Shown: positions 38,115 to 47,337 of the stretch, in pieces | Layout: every line of letters starts with the position of its first letter | Position numbering within the stretch: position 1 is the first letter of the stretch | The notes under the pieces: model-generated | The model's input: the letters and a program-made list of their open reading frames with translations, nothing else | Databases searched by the model: none | Told to the model about the DNA's origin: nothing | DNA from: an uncultured Lachnospiraceae bacterium | GTDB taxonomy: Bacteria > Bacillota > Clostridia > Lachnospirales > Lachnospiraceae | Length of the DNA: 64,000 nt | Reading direction: 5' to 3' | Assembly (NCBI GenBank): GCA_947629385.1 | Contig: CANRDO010000013.1 | Span: forward strand, 1-64,000 | Translations under genes and position numbers: made by a program

Positions 38115-39512
38115 ATGAAAAAATTCATGGATCAGAATTTTCTGCTGTCGACGCGGACGGCAGAGTGGCTGTATCACGAAGCTGCGGAGCACATGCCGAT
38201 TATCGACTATCACTGCCACATCAATCCGCAGGAGATCGCGGAGGATCGCAGCTTTGACAACATTTCGGAGGTCTGGCTCGGCGGGGATCACTATAAGTGG
38301 AGACAGATGCGCGCCGGGGGCGTTCCGGAGGAGCTTGTCACGGGGGCTGGAGATCCGAGAGAAAAATTCAGGGCTTACGCCTCGGTGCTGCCGCGGCTGA
38401 TCGGGAATCCCCTGTACCACTGGAGCCATCTCGAACTGCAGCGGGTGTTCGACATCTATGAACCGTTGAGCGCGGACAATGCGGACGAGATCTATGACCG
38501 CTGCAATGAAGTCCTGAAGCAGTTCAGCGCGCGGGAATTGATGCGGAAATTTGACGTCCGGGCGATCTGCACGACGGACGATCCCTGCGATGATCTGCGT
38601 TGGCATAGTATGATCGCTGCCGACCGGACGATGGAGATCAAGGTGCTGCCTGCCTTCCGCCCGGACAAGGCGGTAAACATTGAAAAGGCGGGCTTTGCGG
38701 ACTATATTCACAGGCTTTCGGAGACGACGGGGAGAGAGATCGCCTGTGTGGACGACATGATCGCGACCCTGTGCGAGCGGATTGAATTTTTCTCGGATCA
38801 CGGCTGCCTGTGCGCGGATCACGGCCTGGATTACTGCATGTACGCGGAGCCGGACGAAGCCGCAGCGCAGCAGGCCTTCCAAAAGGCGCTGGAGGGGACG
38901 ACTCCTTCGAAGGAGGAAGCGGACGCCTACAAGACGTTGGTGACGATTGCCTGCGCGAAAAAATACGCGGAGCTCGATTGGGTCATGCAGATCCATTTCG
39001 GCTGCCTGCGTGACAACAACAAGCCGCAGTTCGCGGCGCTTGGGCCGGACACCGGCTTCGACGCAGTGAACAGCCGCTCCGGTGTGGAGAACGTGGCGCC
39101 GTTGCTGAACGCCTTCGCGCGAAACGGCGGCCTGCCGAAGATGATCCTCTACTCGCTGAACCCGAACGACAATACGGCGCTTGTCAGCATCGCCGGCTGT
39201 TTCCAGGGCGGCGGCGTCGGGCGTATCCAGCACGGCAGCGCCTGGTGGTTCAACGACAACCGCGCCGGGATGCGCAGCCAGCTGACCGAGCTTGCGAACA
39301 ACGGGATGCTGGGCGCGTTTGTCGGGATGCTGACGGATTCCCGTTCCTTCACCAGCTATACGAGGCACGAGTATTTCCGCCGCATTCTCTGCGAGCTGAT
39401 CGGAGAGTGGGTGGAGAGCGGGCAGTATCCGGACGACAGGGCGCAGCTTACGCGGCTCGTCGAGGATATCTGCTATAATAATACAAATAGCTTCTTCCGT
39501 TTTGGGGCGTAA
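38115..39512 (+). CDS. uxaC: Uronate (glucuronate/galacturonate) isomerase UxaC
   Basis: UxaC interconverts glucuronate and fructuronate, or galacturonate and tagaturonate, in uronic-acid breakdown. MPIIDYHCHINPQEIAED carries the HxH metal-binding motif. RAICTTDDPCDDLRWH, MQIHFGCLRDNNK and GAFVGMLTDSRSF are family landmarks. The length of 465 residues is full. The ATG follows GAGGAGG. No other uronate gene is adjacent. The 204-nt gap before it has a short tandem repeat of AAGAATTTGACC units (about 37990-38025). Confidence 0.95.
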   Translation: MKKFMDQNFLLSTRTAEWLYHEAAEHMPIIDYHCHINPQEIAEDRSFDNISEVWLGGDHYKWRQMRAGGVPEELVTGAGDPREKFRAYASVLPRLIGNPLYHWSHLELQRVFDIYEPLSADNADEIYDRCNEVLKQFSARELMRKFDVRAICTTDDPCDDLRWHSMIAADRTMEIKVLPAFRPDKAVNIEKAGFADYIHRLSETTGREIACVDDMIATLCERIEFFSDHGCLCADHGLDYCMYAEPDEAAAQQAFQKALEGTTPSKEEADAYKTLVTIACAKKYAELDWVMQIHFGCLRDNNKPQFAALGPDTGFDAVNSRSGVENVAPLLNAFARNGGLPKMILYSLNPNDNTALVSIAGCFQGGGVGRIQHGSAWWFNDNRAGMRSQLTELANNGMLGAFVGMLTDSRSFTSYTRHEYFRRILCELIGEWVESGQYPDDRAQLTRLVEDICYNNTNSFFRFGA

Positions 39513-39603
39513 GTGTTGTCTTCATTAATACAAATTGATTTTTTCATTTTGCTTTACAGTTGTCATCGGGAAACGATGGAAACATGAGAGGAGGAAGGAC
39601 GAA

Positions 39604-40626
39604 GTGGAGACAGTGAGACTTGGCAAAACAGAGATCGTGGTAAACAAAAATGGATTCGGCGCGTTGCCGATCCAACGGATCAGCGATGAGGACGCGGTGA
39701 AGATCCTTCGCACGGCGTACGAGCGCGGCGTCAATTTCTTCGACACGGCGCGCTGGTATTCGGACAGCGAGCACAAGCTGGGGCTGGCGCTCTCGGACGT
39801 GCGGGAGAAGGTGTACATATCCACGAAGACCGGTTCGACCGATCCGGAGGGATTCTGGAAGGATCTGGAGACGACGCTTGTGAATCTGAAGACGGACTAC
39901 GTGGATATCTATCAGTTCCATAACCCGTCGTTCTGCCCGAAGCCGGGCGACGAAAGCGGACTGTATGAGTGCATGCTGGAGGCGAAGCGGCAGGGTAAGA
40001 TCCGTCACATCGGCATCACAAACCACCGGCTCGCGGTGGCGAACGAGGCGATCGAGAGCGGTCTGTACGACACTCTGCAGTTCCCATTCTGCTATCTGGC
40101 GTCCGACGAGGACATCGCGCTGGTGAAAAAGTGCAAAGAGGCGGACATGGGCTTCATCGCCATGAAGGCGCTCTCGGGCGGGCTGATCACAAACTCGGCG
40201 GCAGCCTATGCGTTTGAGGCGCAGTTCGACAATGTGCTCCCGATCTGGGGCGTGCAGCGGATGAATGAGCTCGAGGAATTCCTTTCCTACATCGACAATC
40301 CGCCGAAGATGACGGACGAGATCCGCGCGCTGATTGAGAAGGACCGCGCCGAGCTGATGGGCGATTTCTGCCGCGGCTGCGGCTACTGCATGCCGTGTCC
40401 GGCCGGCATCGAGATCAACAATTGCGCGCGCATGTCGCTGCTGCTGCGCCGCTCGCCGTCCGGGAACTGGCTCACGCCGGAGGGACAGGCCAAGATGATG
40501 AAGATCGAAGAGTGCCTGCACTGCGAGCAGTGTATGGCGAAATGCCCCTATCACCTGAACACGCCGGAGCTCCTGCAGAAGAACCTCAAGGATTACAAGG
40601 AGATCCTGGCAGGAAAAGCGTTCTGA
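39604..40626 (+). CDS. Aldo/keto reductase with C-terminal 4Fe-4S domain
   Basis: The N-terminal barrel has VNFFDTARWYSDSEHKLG and YVDIYQFHNPSF, with catalytic Asp, Tyr and His positions typical of aldo/keto reductases. The C-terminal 90 residues carry two ferredoxin-type Cys sets, CRGCGYCMPCPAGIEI and CLHCEQCMAKCPY, as in the YccK-like ferredoxin-containing subfamily of anaerobes. It is probably a cytoplasmic NADPH or ferredoxin-linked oxidoreductase of unknown substrate. The start is GTG 39604, preceded by GAGGAGGAAGGA; the longer upstream frame is rejected. Confidence 0.9.
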   Translation: METVRLGKTEIVVNKNGFGALPIQRISDEDAVKILRTAYERGVNFFDTARWYSDSEHKLGLALSDVREKVYISTKTGSTDPEGFWKDLETTLVNLKTDYVDIYQFHNPSFCPKPGDESGLYECMLEAKRQGKIRHIGITNHRLAVANEAIESGLYDTLQFPFCYLASDEDIALVKKCKEADMGFIAMKALSGGLITNSAAAYAFEAQFDNVLPIWGVQRMNELEEFLSYIDNPPKMTDEIRALIEKDRAELMGDFCRGCGYCMPCPAGIEINNCARMSLLLRRSPSGNWLTPEGQAKMMKIEECLHCEQCMAKCPYHLNTPELLQKNLKDYKEILAGKAF

Positions 40627-40651
40627 AAACGTGCCATAAATTTATGAACAA

Positions 40652-40687
40652 AAATCCCGGAGGCGTGAAATGCTTCCGGGTATTTTA
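40652..40687 (+). terminator. Terminator after the aldo/keto reductase
   Basis: CCCGGAGGC pairs with GCTTCCGGG (one wobble) around a short loop, followed by TATTTTA. Confidence 0.7.
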
Positions 40688-40753
40688 TGGCAGAAAAGAA
40701 TAAAAAAGTTTGTATGGGACTGTATATTCCCGAAAAAAGCGGTCATACTATAA

Positions 40754-40927
40754 CTGATCTCAAGAGAAAAGCTTCGAGAGAGGCGGACGGAAAGTTCTCG
40801 AGAGATCAGCGTAAGCTCTTATCATTGGATCCCCCTCCGATGATAACACACGAAAGATAAGATAAATACTTATCCTCCCCTTTGACCCCATAGATGCGCG
40901 GGAAACCGCGTATCTACGGGGTTTTTT
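40754..40927 (+). ncRNA. Candidate structured small RNA with intrinsic terminator
   Basis: Four successive helices are visible in an ORF-free stretch. They are CTGATCTC/GAGATCAG, TTATCATTGGA/TCCGATGATAA, GATAAG/CTTATC, and a long terminator stem (CCCC..GATGCG with CGTATC..GGGG) followed by six T residues. A -10-like TACTAT lies just upstream at about 40746. The integrative element inserted at the 3' end of this unit, which is typical for RNA genes. The RNA does not match a family I can name; a 6S-like RNA was considered but a closing stem was not found. Confidence 0.5.
40864..40886 (+). repeat. Left attachment site (attL core)
   Basis: A 23-bp sequence beginning AAATACTTATCC and ending CCTTTGAC is identical to 52173-52195. 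It overlaps helix 3 of the candidate RNA, and the downstream terminator stem is also conserved at the right end. Confidence 0.85.
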
Positions 40928-40940
40928 CGTTGACGGGTTG

Positions 40941-42272
40941 CTATTCAGGGGTGTTGCCAGGTGTTGCCAGATTTCCAAATTGTCTCCTCTGGACTTTGTT
41001 TTTCTGCTTCATAATTTTGGACGTGTCCTTTTCCTTTATTTTGTTATAGAATTTGTGTGTGGTCGCCGCATCTGCATGCCCAAGATCGTTACTTACTTGG
41101 GGAAGTGCAATTCCGCTTTCGAGCATACTGGTTGCATAATACCGCCTGCACGAGTGAGAAGCCTTATATTCGACTCCAATTACCTTGCAGAAATAGCGTA
41201 GCCGGTCTGATATCTCATTTTGAGATGGAATACGTCCGCTTTTGGTGCATACAATATGATTCCCAGGGATATGCAACTCTTCATTACGACGCTTCAATGC
41301 CGAAAGCCATATCAGCGCCCCATATGTCAGATCAACTGTACGATTTGAACTGGGGGTTTTTGGAGAGTCGCTGATTATATGGCATTTTTTATGGTTGTCA
41401 TAGTCCGTATAATCAATGGTTGTCTTATTGATTCTGAGAGTTCCATTCTCGAAATCGACGTCATCCCAAGTTGCAGCGCATAGTTCGCCGATGCGGCATC
41501 CTGTGAACGCCAGAATTAAAATGATAGCACTGTAAGGACACTTATGCCCATGTTCCCATAGCATTATAGACCCTTCCCATATTTTTACAAGCTCGGCATC
41601 CGACCATACGTCATTCTTGTGCGCACGCTTCTTGGAGCATAATCCTGAATTGATTGTCAGTTCATGCATGATTGCGGCTTGTTCATACCCGTTTTTACCG
41701 ACGTAGGCAAATGATTGTTTGACTACACATTTGATCTCTCTGGCGTATGTTGCAGAAACCTGCCTGTTGTACAGGGTTTTTAGAAAATCCTCGCACAGCA
41801 TCTTATTGATATTCACAAAAAGGTGACTTCCAAACTCTGTGTTCTTTATGTAGTTCTCAAAAATGCGCCTATAATTTGAAGCAGTAGATGGCTTCACTGT
41901 CCCGGCCGCTGTAGCAGTCGGACTTATATGGTCCAGATATCGTTTCACGATGTCTTGAACGGTAGCATTTTCGAGTTCTTCCTGTTCCAGAGTATTTGTA
42001 ATCACGCTATAGGCTTCCTGCATGAACAGTTTTTTTACATTAGCCTCCGAGTATGATACAATCTGATGTCGAGCCCCAGTTTTACTGTATTTTTTTGGTA
42101 CTGTCACGTAGAACTGAACAATGTTCCCTTTCTCGCGTTTTGTGATTTTTGGAATTCTTACCTCCTTTTTCGTAAGCTCCTCCTTAATGCACTCAAGGTG
42201 GGCTGTTTCCAGACTTTCATCGTCTATCTTACCACGTTTGCGCAGATTTGCAATAATATCGTTTGCGTTCAT
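40941..42272 (-). CDS. int: Tyrosine site-specific integrase
   Basis: The 443-residue phage-type integrase has an N-terminal arm-binding region, a SAM-like core-binding domain (about 130-230) and a catalytic domain. The catalytic domain has the Arg in FTGCRIGELCAATWDDV, HSCRRYYATSMLESGI for the His-x-x-Arg pair, and LGHADAATTHKFY with the nucleophilic Tyr. The ATG at 42272 follows AGGGAGAG. The gene reads toward the left end and its last codons overlap a putative arm-type binding site. It is expected to integrate and excise the element at the 23-bp core. Confidence 0.95.
   Translation of the reverse strand: MNANDIIANLRKRGKIDDESLETAHLECIKEELTKKEVRIPKITKREKGNIVQFYVTVPKKYSKTGARHQIVSYSEANVKKLFMQEAYSVITNTLEQEELENATVQDIVKRYLDHISPTATAAGTVKPSTASNYRRIFENYIKNTEFGSHLFVNINKMLCEDFLKTLYNRQVSATYAREIKCVVKQSFAYVGKNGYEQAAIMHELTINSGLCSKKRAHKNDVWSDAELVKIWEGSIMLWEHGHKCPYSAIILILAFTGCRIGELCAATWDDVDFENGTLRINKTTIDYTDYDNHKKCHIISDSPKTPSSNRTVDLTYGALIWLSALKRRNEELHIPGNHIVCTKSGRIPSQNEISDRLRYFCKVIGVEYKASHSCRRYYATSMLESGIALPQVSNDLGHADAATTHKFYNKIKEKDTSKIMKQKNKVQRRQFGNLATPGNTPE
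40946..40972 (+). repeat. Putative integrase arm-binding site, left
   Basis: Contains a tandem GTGTTGCCAG repeat directly after CAGGGG. A nearly identical block occurs at 52089-52116 near the right end, in the same orientation. Tandem short repeats inside both ends are typical arm sites of tyrosine integrases. Confidence 0.6.
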
Positions 42273-42435
42273 ATGACTCTCCCTTTCGGAAGAGTGTCTT
42301 CGAAAAATAGTTTTTATACTTAGAAATTATTTGTATTGTTACAGAAATTGTAAGATTTATTTGGTTCTATCCTGCCTTGCGGCTATATAACGAAAGGTTT
42401 CAGCGTCCCGACACTCTTATCTTTTTTATTTGATT

Positions 42436-43653
42436 TTATTTTGCAGTTACAATATGTTTTTTGGGAAACAGATGCTTTTCCCGGAATTCCTCATACAAGA
42501 CTTTCCTGTCCATAAATGCTGCTTTCAGATCCGGAGATCTGGCGCAGCAACGCTTAAACTCTTCCATGAGTCGTTCGCGGTCGTCAGAAATAATCCATGG
42601 CATTGTCACAAGGATCTGCCTCAAATCCGAAACATCCAGCAGATAGGGCACTAATTTTTCATTTTCCTGAGCCCGAATTCGTTCGAGGATTAATGAACAT
42701 ACTGTGTTGTCGTGCTGGTATCCAAATTCTAAGAATGCTTTCCGGACAATGTTTGCTACAGTAGTTATTTCCGGATTATTAGCATAATCCTCTGTTCCGA
42801 GATATATACGCTGTTGTTTTTCGGCGGCTTCGAATATTTCCTGATGGCGCCGAGTGAAGTAGGTCTGGATGAGGTTGTCTGTAACAGCTCGTAATGGCAT
42901 GATTTCCTGAGGTATGTACCTTGCATTTTCCATGTATTTTCTGAGCTGCTTTCCCCTGCTGAATTTCAATTCTGTGCGTGCCAAAGTGACATCAGCAAAA
43001 AGAAGCCCGTTTTTTTCCTCTTCTTCCGTCCCTTTGTCATACATCAGAGTCTGCACCGGCTGGCCGATTGTTCTTTCTGATTGAGGCGGAGAAAAACCAC
43101 CGGATTCTTTGCAGCGTATCTCGTGCAATTTTGAGCCCGCCTGCTCATACATAAGCATGCGGCGGATCATATAATACTCGTCGTAGGCATGACTGAGCTG
43201 GTAAGTGCAGTTAATCTCTCCAGATGCGACGCACAAATCCGCCGAGTTGTACCTGATGTCTACATGGTAGGTCTTCCGCAATATGGAAAGCGCCTGCTTT
43301 AAGCGGATATGGACATCCCTCATACACATGTTTTCGACATTCTCAGAATGATTGCTACTTTCGTGCGCAAACAACTCAATATAGAAGAACGTTTCCTCAT
43401 GGTTATTATTATTTCGCCGCCCATATTTGCATATGAAGAATGCCTCAAAGATCGTTACATCTTTCCGAGTAATGTGGATTGTTTTGCCACCGGATCCGCC
43501 ATAAGAGCTCTGTATTAACTCCTTGGGAAGCGGGAAAGCCGTTTCCGGACACCTAAGTACTCTGTTCGGAATGTCAAAATGATTGATCCGGATTTTGTCA
43601 AAACCGATCTTTCCGATTTTGTAGGATGTACCATATAATTTTTTGTAAGCCAT
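42436..43653 (-). CDS. Putative replication initiator, phage CRI/Rep-like
   Basis: The 405-residue protein has features that recall filamentous-phage and plasmid rolling-circle initiators: a helical stretch ending with an Ile-Asn-Cys-Thr-Tyr pattern (LCVASGEINCTYQLSHAYDE), followed by TLMYDKGTEEEE and LARTELKFSRGKQLRKYM, comparable to YDK...lRxElrfk in CRI proteins. I could not place the catalytic Tyr with certainty. ATG 43653 follows AGGAGG; a TTG one codon earlier is rejected. The iteron-like array lies just upstream, which supports a replication role. Confidence in the exact family is moderate. Confidence 0.5.
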   Translation of the reverse strand: MAYKKLYGTSYKIGKIGFDKIRINHFDIPNRVLRCPETAFPLPKELIQSSYGGSGGKTIHITRKDVTIFEAFFICKYGRRNNNNHEETFFYIELFAHESSNHSENVENMCMRDVHIRLKQALSILRKTYHVDIRYNSADLCVASGEINCTYQLSHAYDEYYMIRRMLMYEQAGSKLHEIRCKESGGFSPPQSERTIGQPVQTLMYDKGTEEEEKNGLLFADVTLARTELKFSRGKQLRKYMENARYIPQEIMPLRAVTDNLIQTYFTRRHQEIFEAAEKQQRIYLGTEDYANNPEITTVANIVRKAFLEFGYQHDNTVCSLILERIRAQENEKLVPYLLDVSDLRQILVTMPWIISDDRERLMEEFKRCCARSPDLKAAFMDRKVLYEEFREKHLFPKKHIVTAK

Positions 43654-43667
43654 CAAAATTCCTCCTT

Positions 43668-43821
43668 TTCATTAAGAAAAGGAATTTGCTTTTGATATAT
43701 GTCTCCCGAGGTTCTTATAATCATAGGACCACAACACTGCGTTTAACCTCGCCGGTCCTATTCAGCATAGGACCAGACGCGTCTTTTTAGTGGCGTTATT
43801 CCTACGATCATAGGACCGGAC
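43668..43821 (+). repeat. Iteron-like array upstream of the initiator gene
   Basis: CATAGGACC occurs three times in direct orientation (43722-43730, 43766-43774 and 43809-43817). The middle copy is the right arm of a perfect palindrome, GGTCCTAT-TCAGC-ATAGGACC (43754-43774). A further hairpin, CTTTTC/GAAAAG, lies at about 43668-43685 next to the initiator start. The arrangement fits a replication origin or an autoregulatory operator. Confidence 0.65.
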
Positions 43822-43953
43822 AGTCATTACATTGACAATGTTCTGACTGCGGGAGAGAAAAGAGTTTTTTTATGGCTGCTTTTCTGCAACGCCTATCCTT
43901 TCAAAGATCCCTTTGCAAGAGGGATCTCGAAAAACGGTTCCGAATGCAATTCC

Positions 43954-44628
43954 TTACTGTTGCTTTAAAATTTTTTTGTAACGATAATAGCTGTTCCTAC
44001 TCACACCTACCAGACGCATTACAGCCGTATCGGGAAGCGTTCCGTTGAAATCCTTGGAATACTTTAGAATTAGGGCTTTTGCCTGTTTAGCCTTTTTGGT
44101 CTCAAACGTGCTTCCTTTTGGCTGACCGATCTGCTTTCCATTGAGACGGGCCGTGTAGATCCCCTCGCGTGTCCTCTGCCGCAGATCCATTACTTCTTTT
44201 TCTGCCTGCTGGAAAGCAAGACGGATCTGCTCCCGTGCGAGTGCAAGCAGAAAGCGATTGATCCCGTCCAGAATGTAGTCAACAGACTCCCCGGTCATAG
44301 CAATCTGGTTTTCCAACGCCTTGCGGTAGGTCTGGGTATTGATGTGGGGCTCTTTCAGAAAAACCAGATCAATACCCTGTTCAAAGAGTTGTTGGTACAG
44401 TTCGGCACCTTCATCAGCGGATCTGCTCATGCGGGAAACTGAGTCGAATATTATTTCATCACCCGGACGAACCATCTTTAAGAGCTTTTCAAACCCCGGC
44501 CTGTGGACGGTTGTCCCGGTATACGTCTCGCGTATGATAACGGCGTCGGGATACGCAGACTTGATGTTGCGGACTTGCCGCTCCAAACTCTGTTTGGGTG
44601 TGCTTACCCTTACATATCCATAACGCAT
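43954..44628 (-). CDS. Serine recombinase (resolvase/invertase family)
   Basis: The 224-residue protein starts MRYGYVRVSTPKQSLERQ with the catalytic Ser in VRVST, continues with IIFDSVSRMSRSADEGAELY, and ends with a helix-turn-helix (TAVMRLVGVSRNSYYRYKK). It is the short resolvase class. ATG 44628 has AAAGGAGGTGA at ideal spacing; the GTG at 44637 lies in that site and is rejected. It may resolve multimers of an excised circular form or invert a segment. Confidence 0.92.
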   Translation of the reverse strand: MRYGYVRVSTPKQSLERQVRNIKSAYPDAVIIRETYTGTTVHRPGFEKLLKMVRPGDEIIFDSVSRMSRSADEGAELYQQLFEQGIDLVFLKEPHINTQTYRKALENQIAMTGESVDYILDGINRFLLALAREQIRLAFQQAEKEVMDLRQRTREGIYTARLNGKQIGQPKGSTFETKKAKQAKALILKYSKDFNGTLPDTAVMRLVGVSRNSYYRYKKILKQQ

Positions 44629-44799
44629 TTTCTTCACCTCCTTTCAAAAATAACGACCGTTATTTTTGGGACTGAGTTATCCCTTGTAGATTGGATTATT
44701 ACGTCAATTTTTGAGACATCCTGATGAGAGGTCAGATTAGGTACTGATCTCGGATTAAAAGTAGTCTGTGTTACTTTCCGATATAATAGGATGCCTGTA

Positions 44800-45228
44800 T
44801 TACTTTAGATATTTTTCTGGAGCCGTATGGATCCTGTTCTTCGACTCCCTCCGGGGACAGTAGTAGAGGAGGGTGATGTAAGGACTCCTACGGAGTAGAT
44901 AGTCTACATCCGTAGAAGAGAAGTCAATGAACCCCTCTTCTTCAGCATATCTAAGGATTCCCATTACCATAGCTTTCAAAGTACTTGGGTTGGTCTTTTT
45001 GCTTATTACTTCATTGCAGATAAATTGAGCCCAGTCGTGCGGTGACAGTGCATTGACTTGCATATCTTCAATCTTAGAGAAATGCCATGTGAAAAAACTT
45101 TCATAGTAGCCGAGCTTTATAGGATTTTCTAATCTGTTTTTTTCCTCCAACCAGTTATGGAACATTTCCTTTATTGTAGGAATGTGCTTTGTGTTTTTTA
45201 GATTAGTGCTTACTTTTTTACTTAACAT
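44800..45228 (-). CDS. Truncated tyrosine-recombinase-like protein, core-binding domain only
   Basis: The 142-residue product resembles only the SAM-like N-terminal domain of phage integrases: TIKEMFHNWLEEKNRLENPI, then YYESFFTWHFSKIEDMQVNALSPHDW and STLKAMVMGILRYAEEEGFI. No Arg-His-Arg-Tyr catalytic half follows. The ATG at 45228 has AAAGGA at 7 nt; the open frame to 45294 lacks a site. It may be a decayed integrase or a regulator that binds att DNA. Confidence 0.6.
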   Translation of the reverse strand: MLSKKVSTNLKNTKHIPTIKEMFHNWLEEKNRLENPIKLGYYESFFTWHFSKIEDMQVNALSPHDWAQFICNEVISKKTNPSTLKAMVMGILRYAEEEGFIDFSSTDVDYLLRRSPYITLLYYCPRRESKNRIHTAPEKYLK

Positions 45229-45782
45229 ATGGTATCCTTTCTGAAGCGGGTAGTATATGCCAGTGTTGTTTCTGGCAAACGCTTCTGTAAACATATTGAC
45301 AGTGGCAATCTTGGGTTTCTGGCTGTGTGTGCAAGTTTCTTACGTTTTAAAACTGTTTTTGTTCATGGCAGCACATCCTCCTTATCCATAGATTTTGAAA
45401 TTGTGTTTCCTCCAATGTGTTAAATCCTCGGAAAAGAAAGCCAAATTCCGAGACGGATAATTGTTACAAAAATAACGATTTGTAGGAACACACAAAAAAA
45501 TGCGAGATTATAAGAATAATTCGTGCAATCATACAACATATTTTTTAAAAATAGAGAGGAAAATGGCTCGAAAAAAATGTGAAAAACATAGAAAATAACG
45601 GATTGAATATGCAAGAAATATGTGGTATATTTACAAGAAAACAACGTTTTATATTTGCAAATGCACAGAAATTAGTCTTTGACTTGAAAGAGTCTCTGTC
45701 CTGTTTTTATAGAGGAGGGCCTTTTTAAAAATAAAAATATTCTTTGGAACTGTTTTTGCTTGTATGAAAAGGAGGAACTATT
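45229..45782. other. AT-rich intergenic region inside the element
   Basis: About 550 bp without a convincing gene. A leftward 74-codon frame (45420-45644) is hydrophobic and lacks a good ribosome site. A TTGACT at 45679 may be the -35 element for the next gene, but the -10 element is unclear. Confidence 0.5.
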
Positions 45783-47312
45783 ATGAAAAGGGGAAGACTA
45801 TATCTGTTCTTGGGCTTGATATATATGTTGTTTCTCTTCCCTGTTACTGCCATGGCAGCGGACACGGTCGACCTGCCGATCACAGTGGAGGAGGACTACA
45901 CCAGGGCGCAGGAGCTTCTGAATCTGATCAACGACCGCAGGCATGAACTTGGCGTGACGAATGACCTGCAGATGGACGACAAACTGCAGGAGATCTCAAT
46001 GCAGAGGGCGGTGGAACTTGCAATATCGTTTGACCATCATCGTCCAGATGGCTCGGAAAGAACTATAGTGGGTACTTACCCAAGCATTAAGGGAGAAGAT
46101 ATTGGATCAGGGGCAGGAACCGCACAGAGCATGTTTGATGGATGGAAGAGTTCAGCACTTCATGCCATGACGATGCAGGATAAATACTCCAACTACTGCG
46201 GGATCGGCTGTATCCTGTATGAGGGGACGAGGTACTGGGTGCTCAACACAAGCGAGACGGCGATGGGCAGCGTGACCGCCAAAACAGGTGTCCAGGCAAA
46301 GAAACATACTGTGTCCGTTGATAAGTCAAAGATCAAGTTTAGAATCAATGACTGGCTGGCAAACGGGACACAGAGAAGTCTGTCCCTCTATTATGGGCAG
46401 AATGCTTTTGTCCGCGTAGTGATTCAGAACTTTTATACGGATGTAGGAATCGGTTATGTGTGCACGCCAGAGGTCATCACGTACAGGGGGAATTCCCAGG
46501 ATGTGGCAGACGTGGCACCAAACGGCGTTGTAACGCCAAAATGCGCAGGGAACGCATCCATGACCGTTGCGCTTGTTGGTGACCCGTCGGTTAAGACGGA
46601 CATCCCGTTTGAAGTCGTATCGAATACGCTTTACAGGAAGCCGACGATCAGCATTGTTGGGGGAACTAAGTTTGAATACAATGGTTCTCCGGTCGCACCG
46701 AAATTCATGCTTACGGACTGCTTTGGGAATCCGATGACCGAAGGGAAGGATTACTACGTAGAGTACGCCAACAACAATGCCCCAGGAAGGGCATATGCCC
46801 GGATCTGGATGACCGGGAACTATGCGGATCCTGCATCTGCAGGGTTTGACTTCTATACAGAGTACTTTACAATTACAGAAAAAGCAAAGGTCCAGAATAA
46901 CACAGGCTCTGGGACGAATACCCCTTCCGGCAATAATACGCCGTCTGCCTCCGGGCAGTCTGCACAGTCGGGGCAATCGGGGCAGAAATCTACCTCATCG
47001 GCATCTTCGACGACGGCAAAGCCCAAGAAGACCTCGATCACTTACCTTAAGTCCAAGACAAAGCGGAAGCTCACGGTGAAGTGGAAGAAAGTGAAAGGGG
47101 TATCCGGCTACCAGGTCCAGTATGCGCTGAACAAAAAGTTCACGAAGAGCAAGAAAACGAAGAAGGTATCCGGGGCGAAGAAGACGACCGTCACCCTGAG
47201 TAAGCTGAAGAGCAGGAAAATCTACTATATAAGGATCCGTACATACAAAAAGGTGAAAGGAAAGACGTATTACAGCAGTTGGAGCAAAGCAAAAAGAGTT
47301 CGGGTGAAATAA
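45783..47312 (+). CDS. Secreted CAP/SCP-domain protein with C-terminal Fn3-like domain
   Basis: A signal peptide (about residues 1-26, ending MAA) leads into a CAP domain at about residues 38-155, with LLNLINDRRHELGV, ELAISFDHHRPDGS and GEDIGSGAGTAQSMFDGWKSS. Beta-sandwich segments follow, then a Ser/Gly/Gln linker (about 385-420) and a Lys-rich fibronectin type III-like domain (about 420-509) ending in SSWSKAKRVRVK. The highly basic tail may bind the cell wall or DNA. ATG 45783 follows AAGGAGG. It is the main cargo gene of the element and probably acts at the cell surface. Confidence 0.82.
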   Translation: MKRGRLYLFLGLIYMLFLFPVTAMAADTVDLPITVEEDYTRAQELLNLINDRRHELGVTNDLQMDDKLQEISMQRAVELAISFDHHRPDGSERTIVGTYPSIKGEDIGSGAGTAQSMFDGWKSSALHAMTMQDKYSNYCGIGCILYEGTRYWVLNTSETAMGSVTAKTGVQAKKHTVSVDKSKIKFRINDWLANGTQRSLSLYYGQNAFVRVVIQNFYTDVGIGYVCTPEVITYRGNSQDVADVAPNGVVTPKCAGNASMTVALVGDPSVKTDIPFEVVSNTLYRKPTISIVGGTKFEYNGSPVAPKFMLTDCFGNPMTEGKDYYVEYANNNAPGRAYARIWMTGNYADPASAGFDFYTEYFTITEKAKVQNNTGSGTNTPSGNNTPSASGQSAQSGQSGQKSTSSASSTTAKPKKTSITYLKSKTKRKLTVKWKKVKGVSGYQVQYALNKKFTKSKKTKKVSGAKKTTVTLSKLKSRKIYYIRIRTYKKVKGKTYYSSWSKAKRVRVK

Positions 47313-47337
47313 AAATTGTAATACAACGGATATAGGC

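Noticed and set aside
40754..40927. 6S RNA or tmRNA assignment for the structured RNA
   Set aside because: No long closing stem with a central bubble and no tag-reading frame or tRNA-like end could be found, so it is left unnamed.
45420..45644. 74-codon hydrophobic minus-strand frame
   Set aside because: It lies in AT-rich DNA where Phe/Ile/Leu-rich frames arise by chance, and it has no ribosome site.
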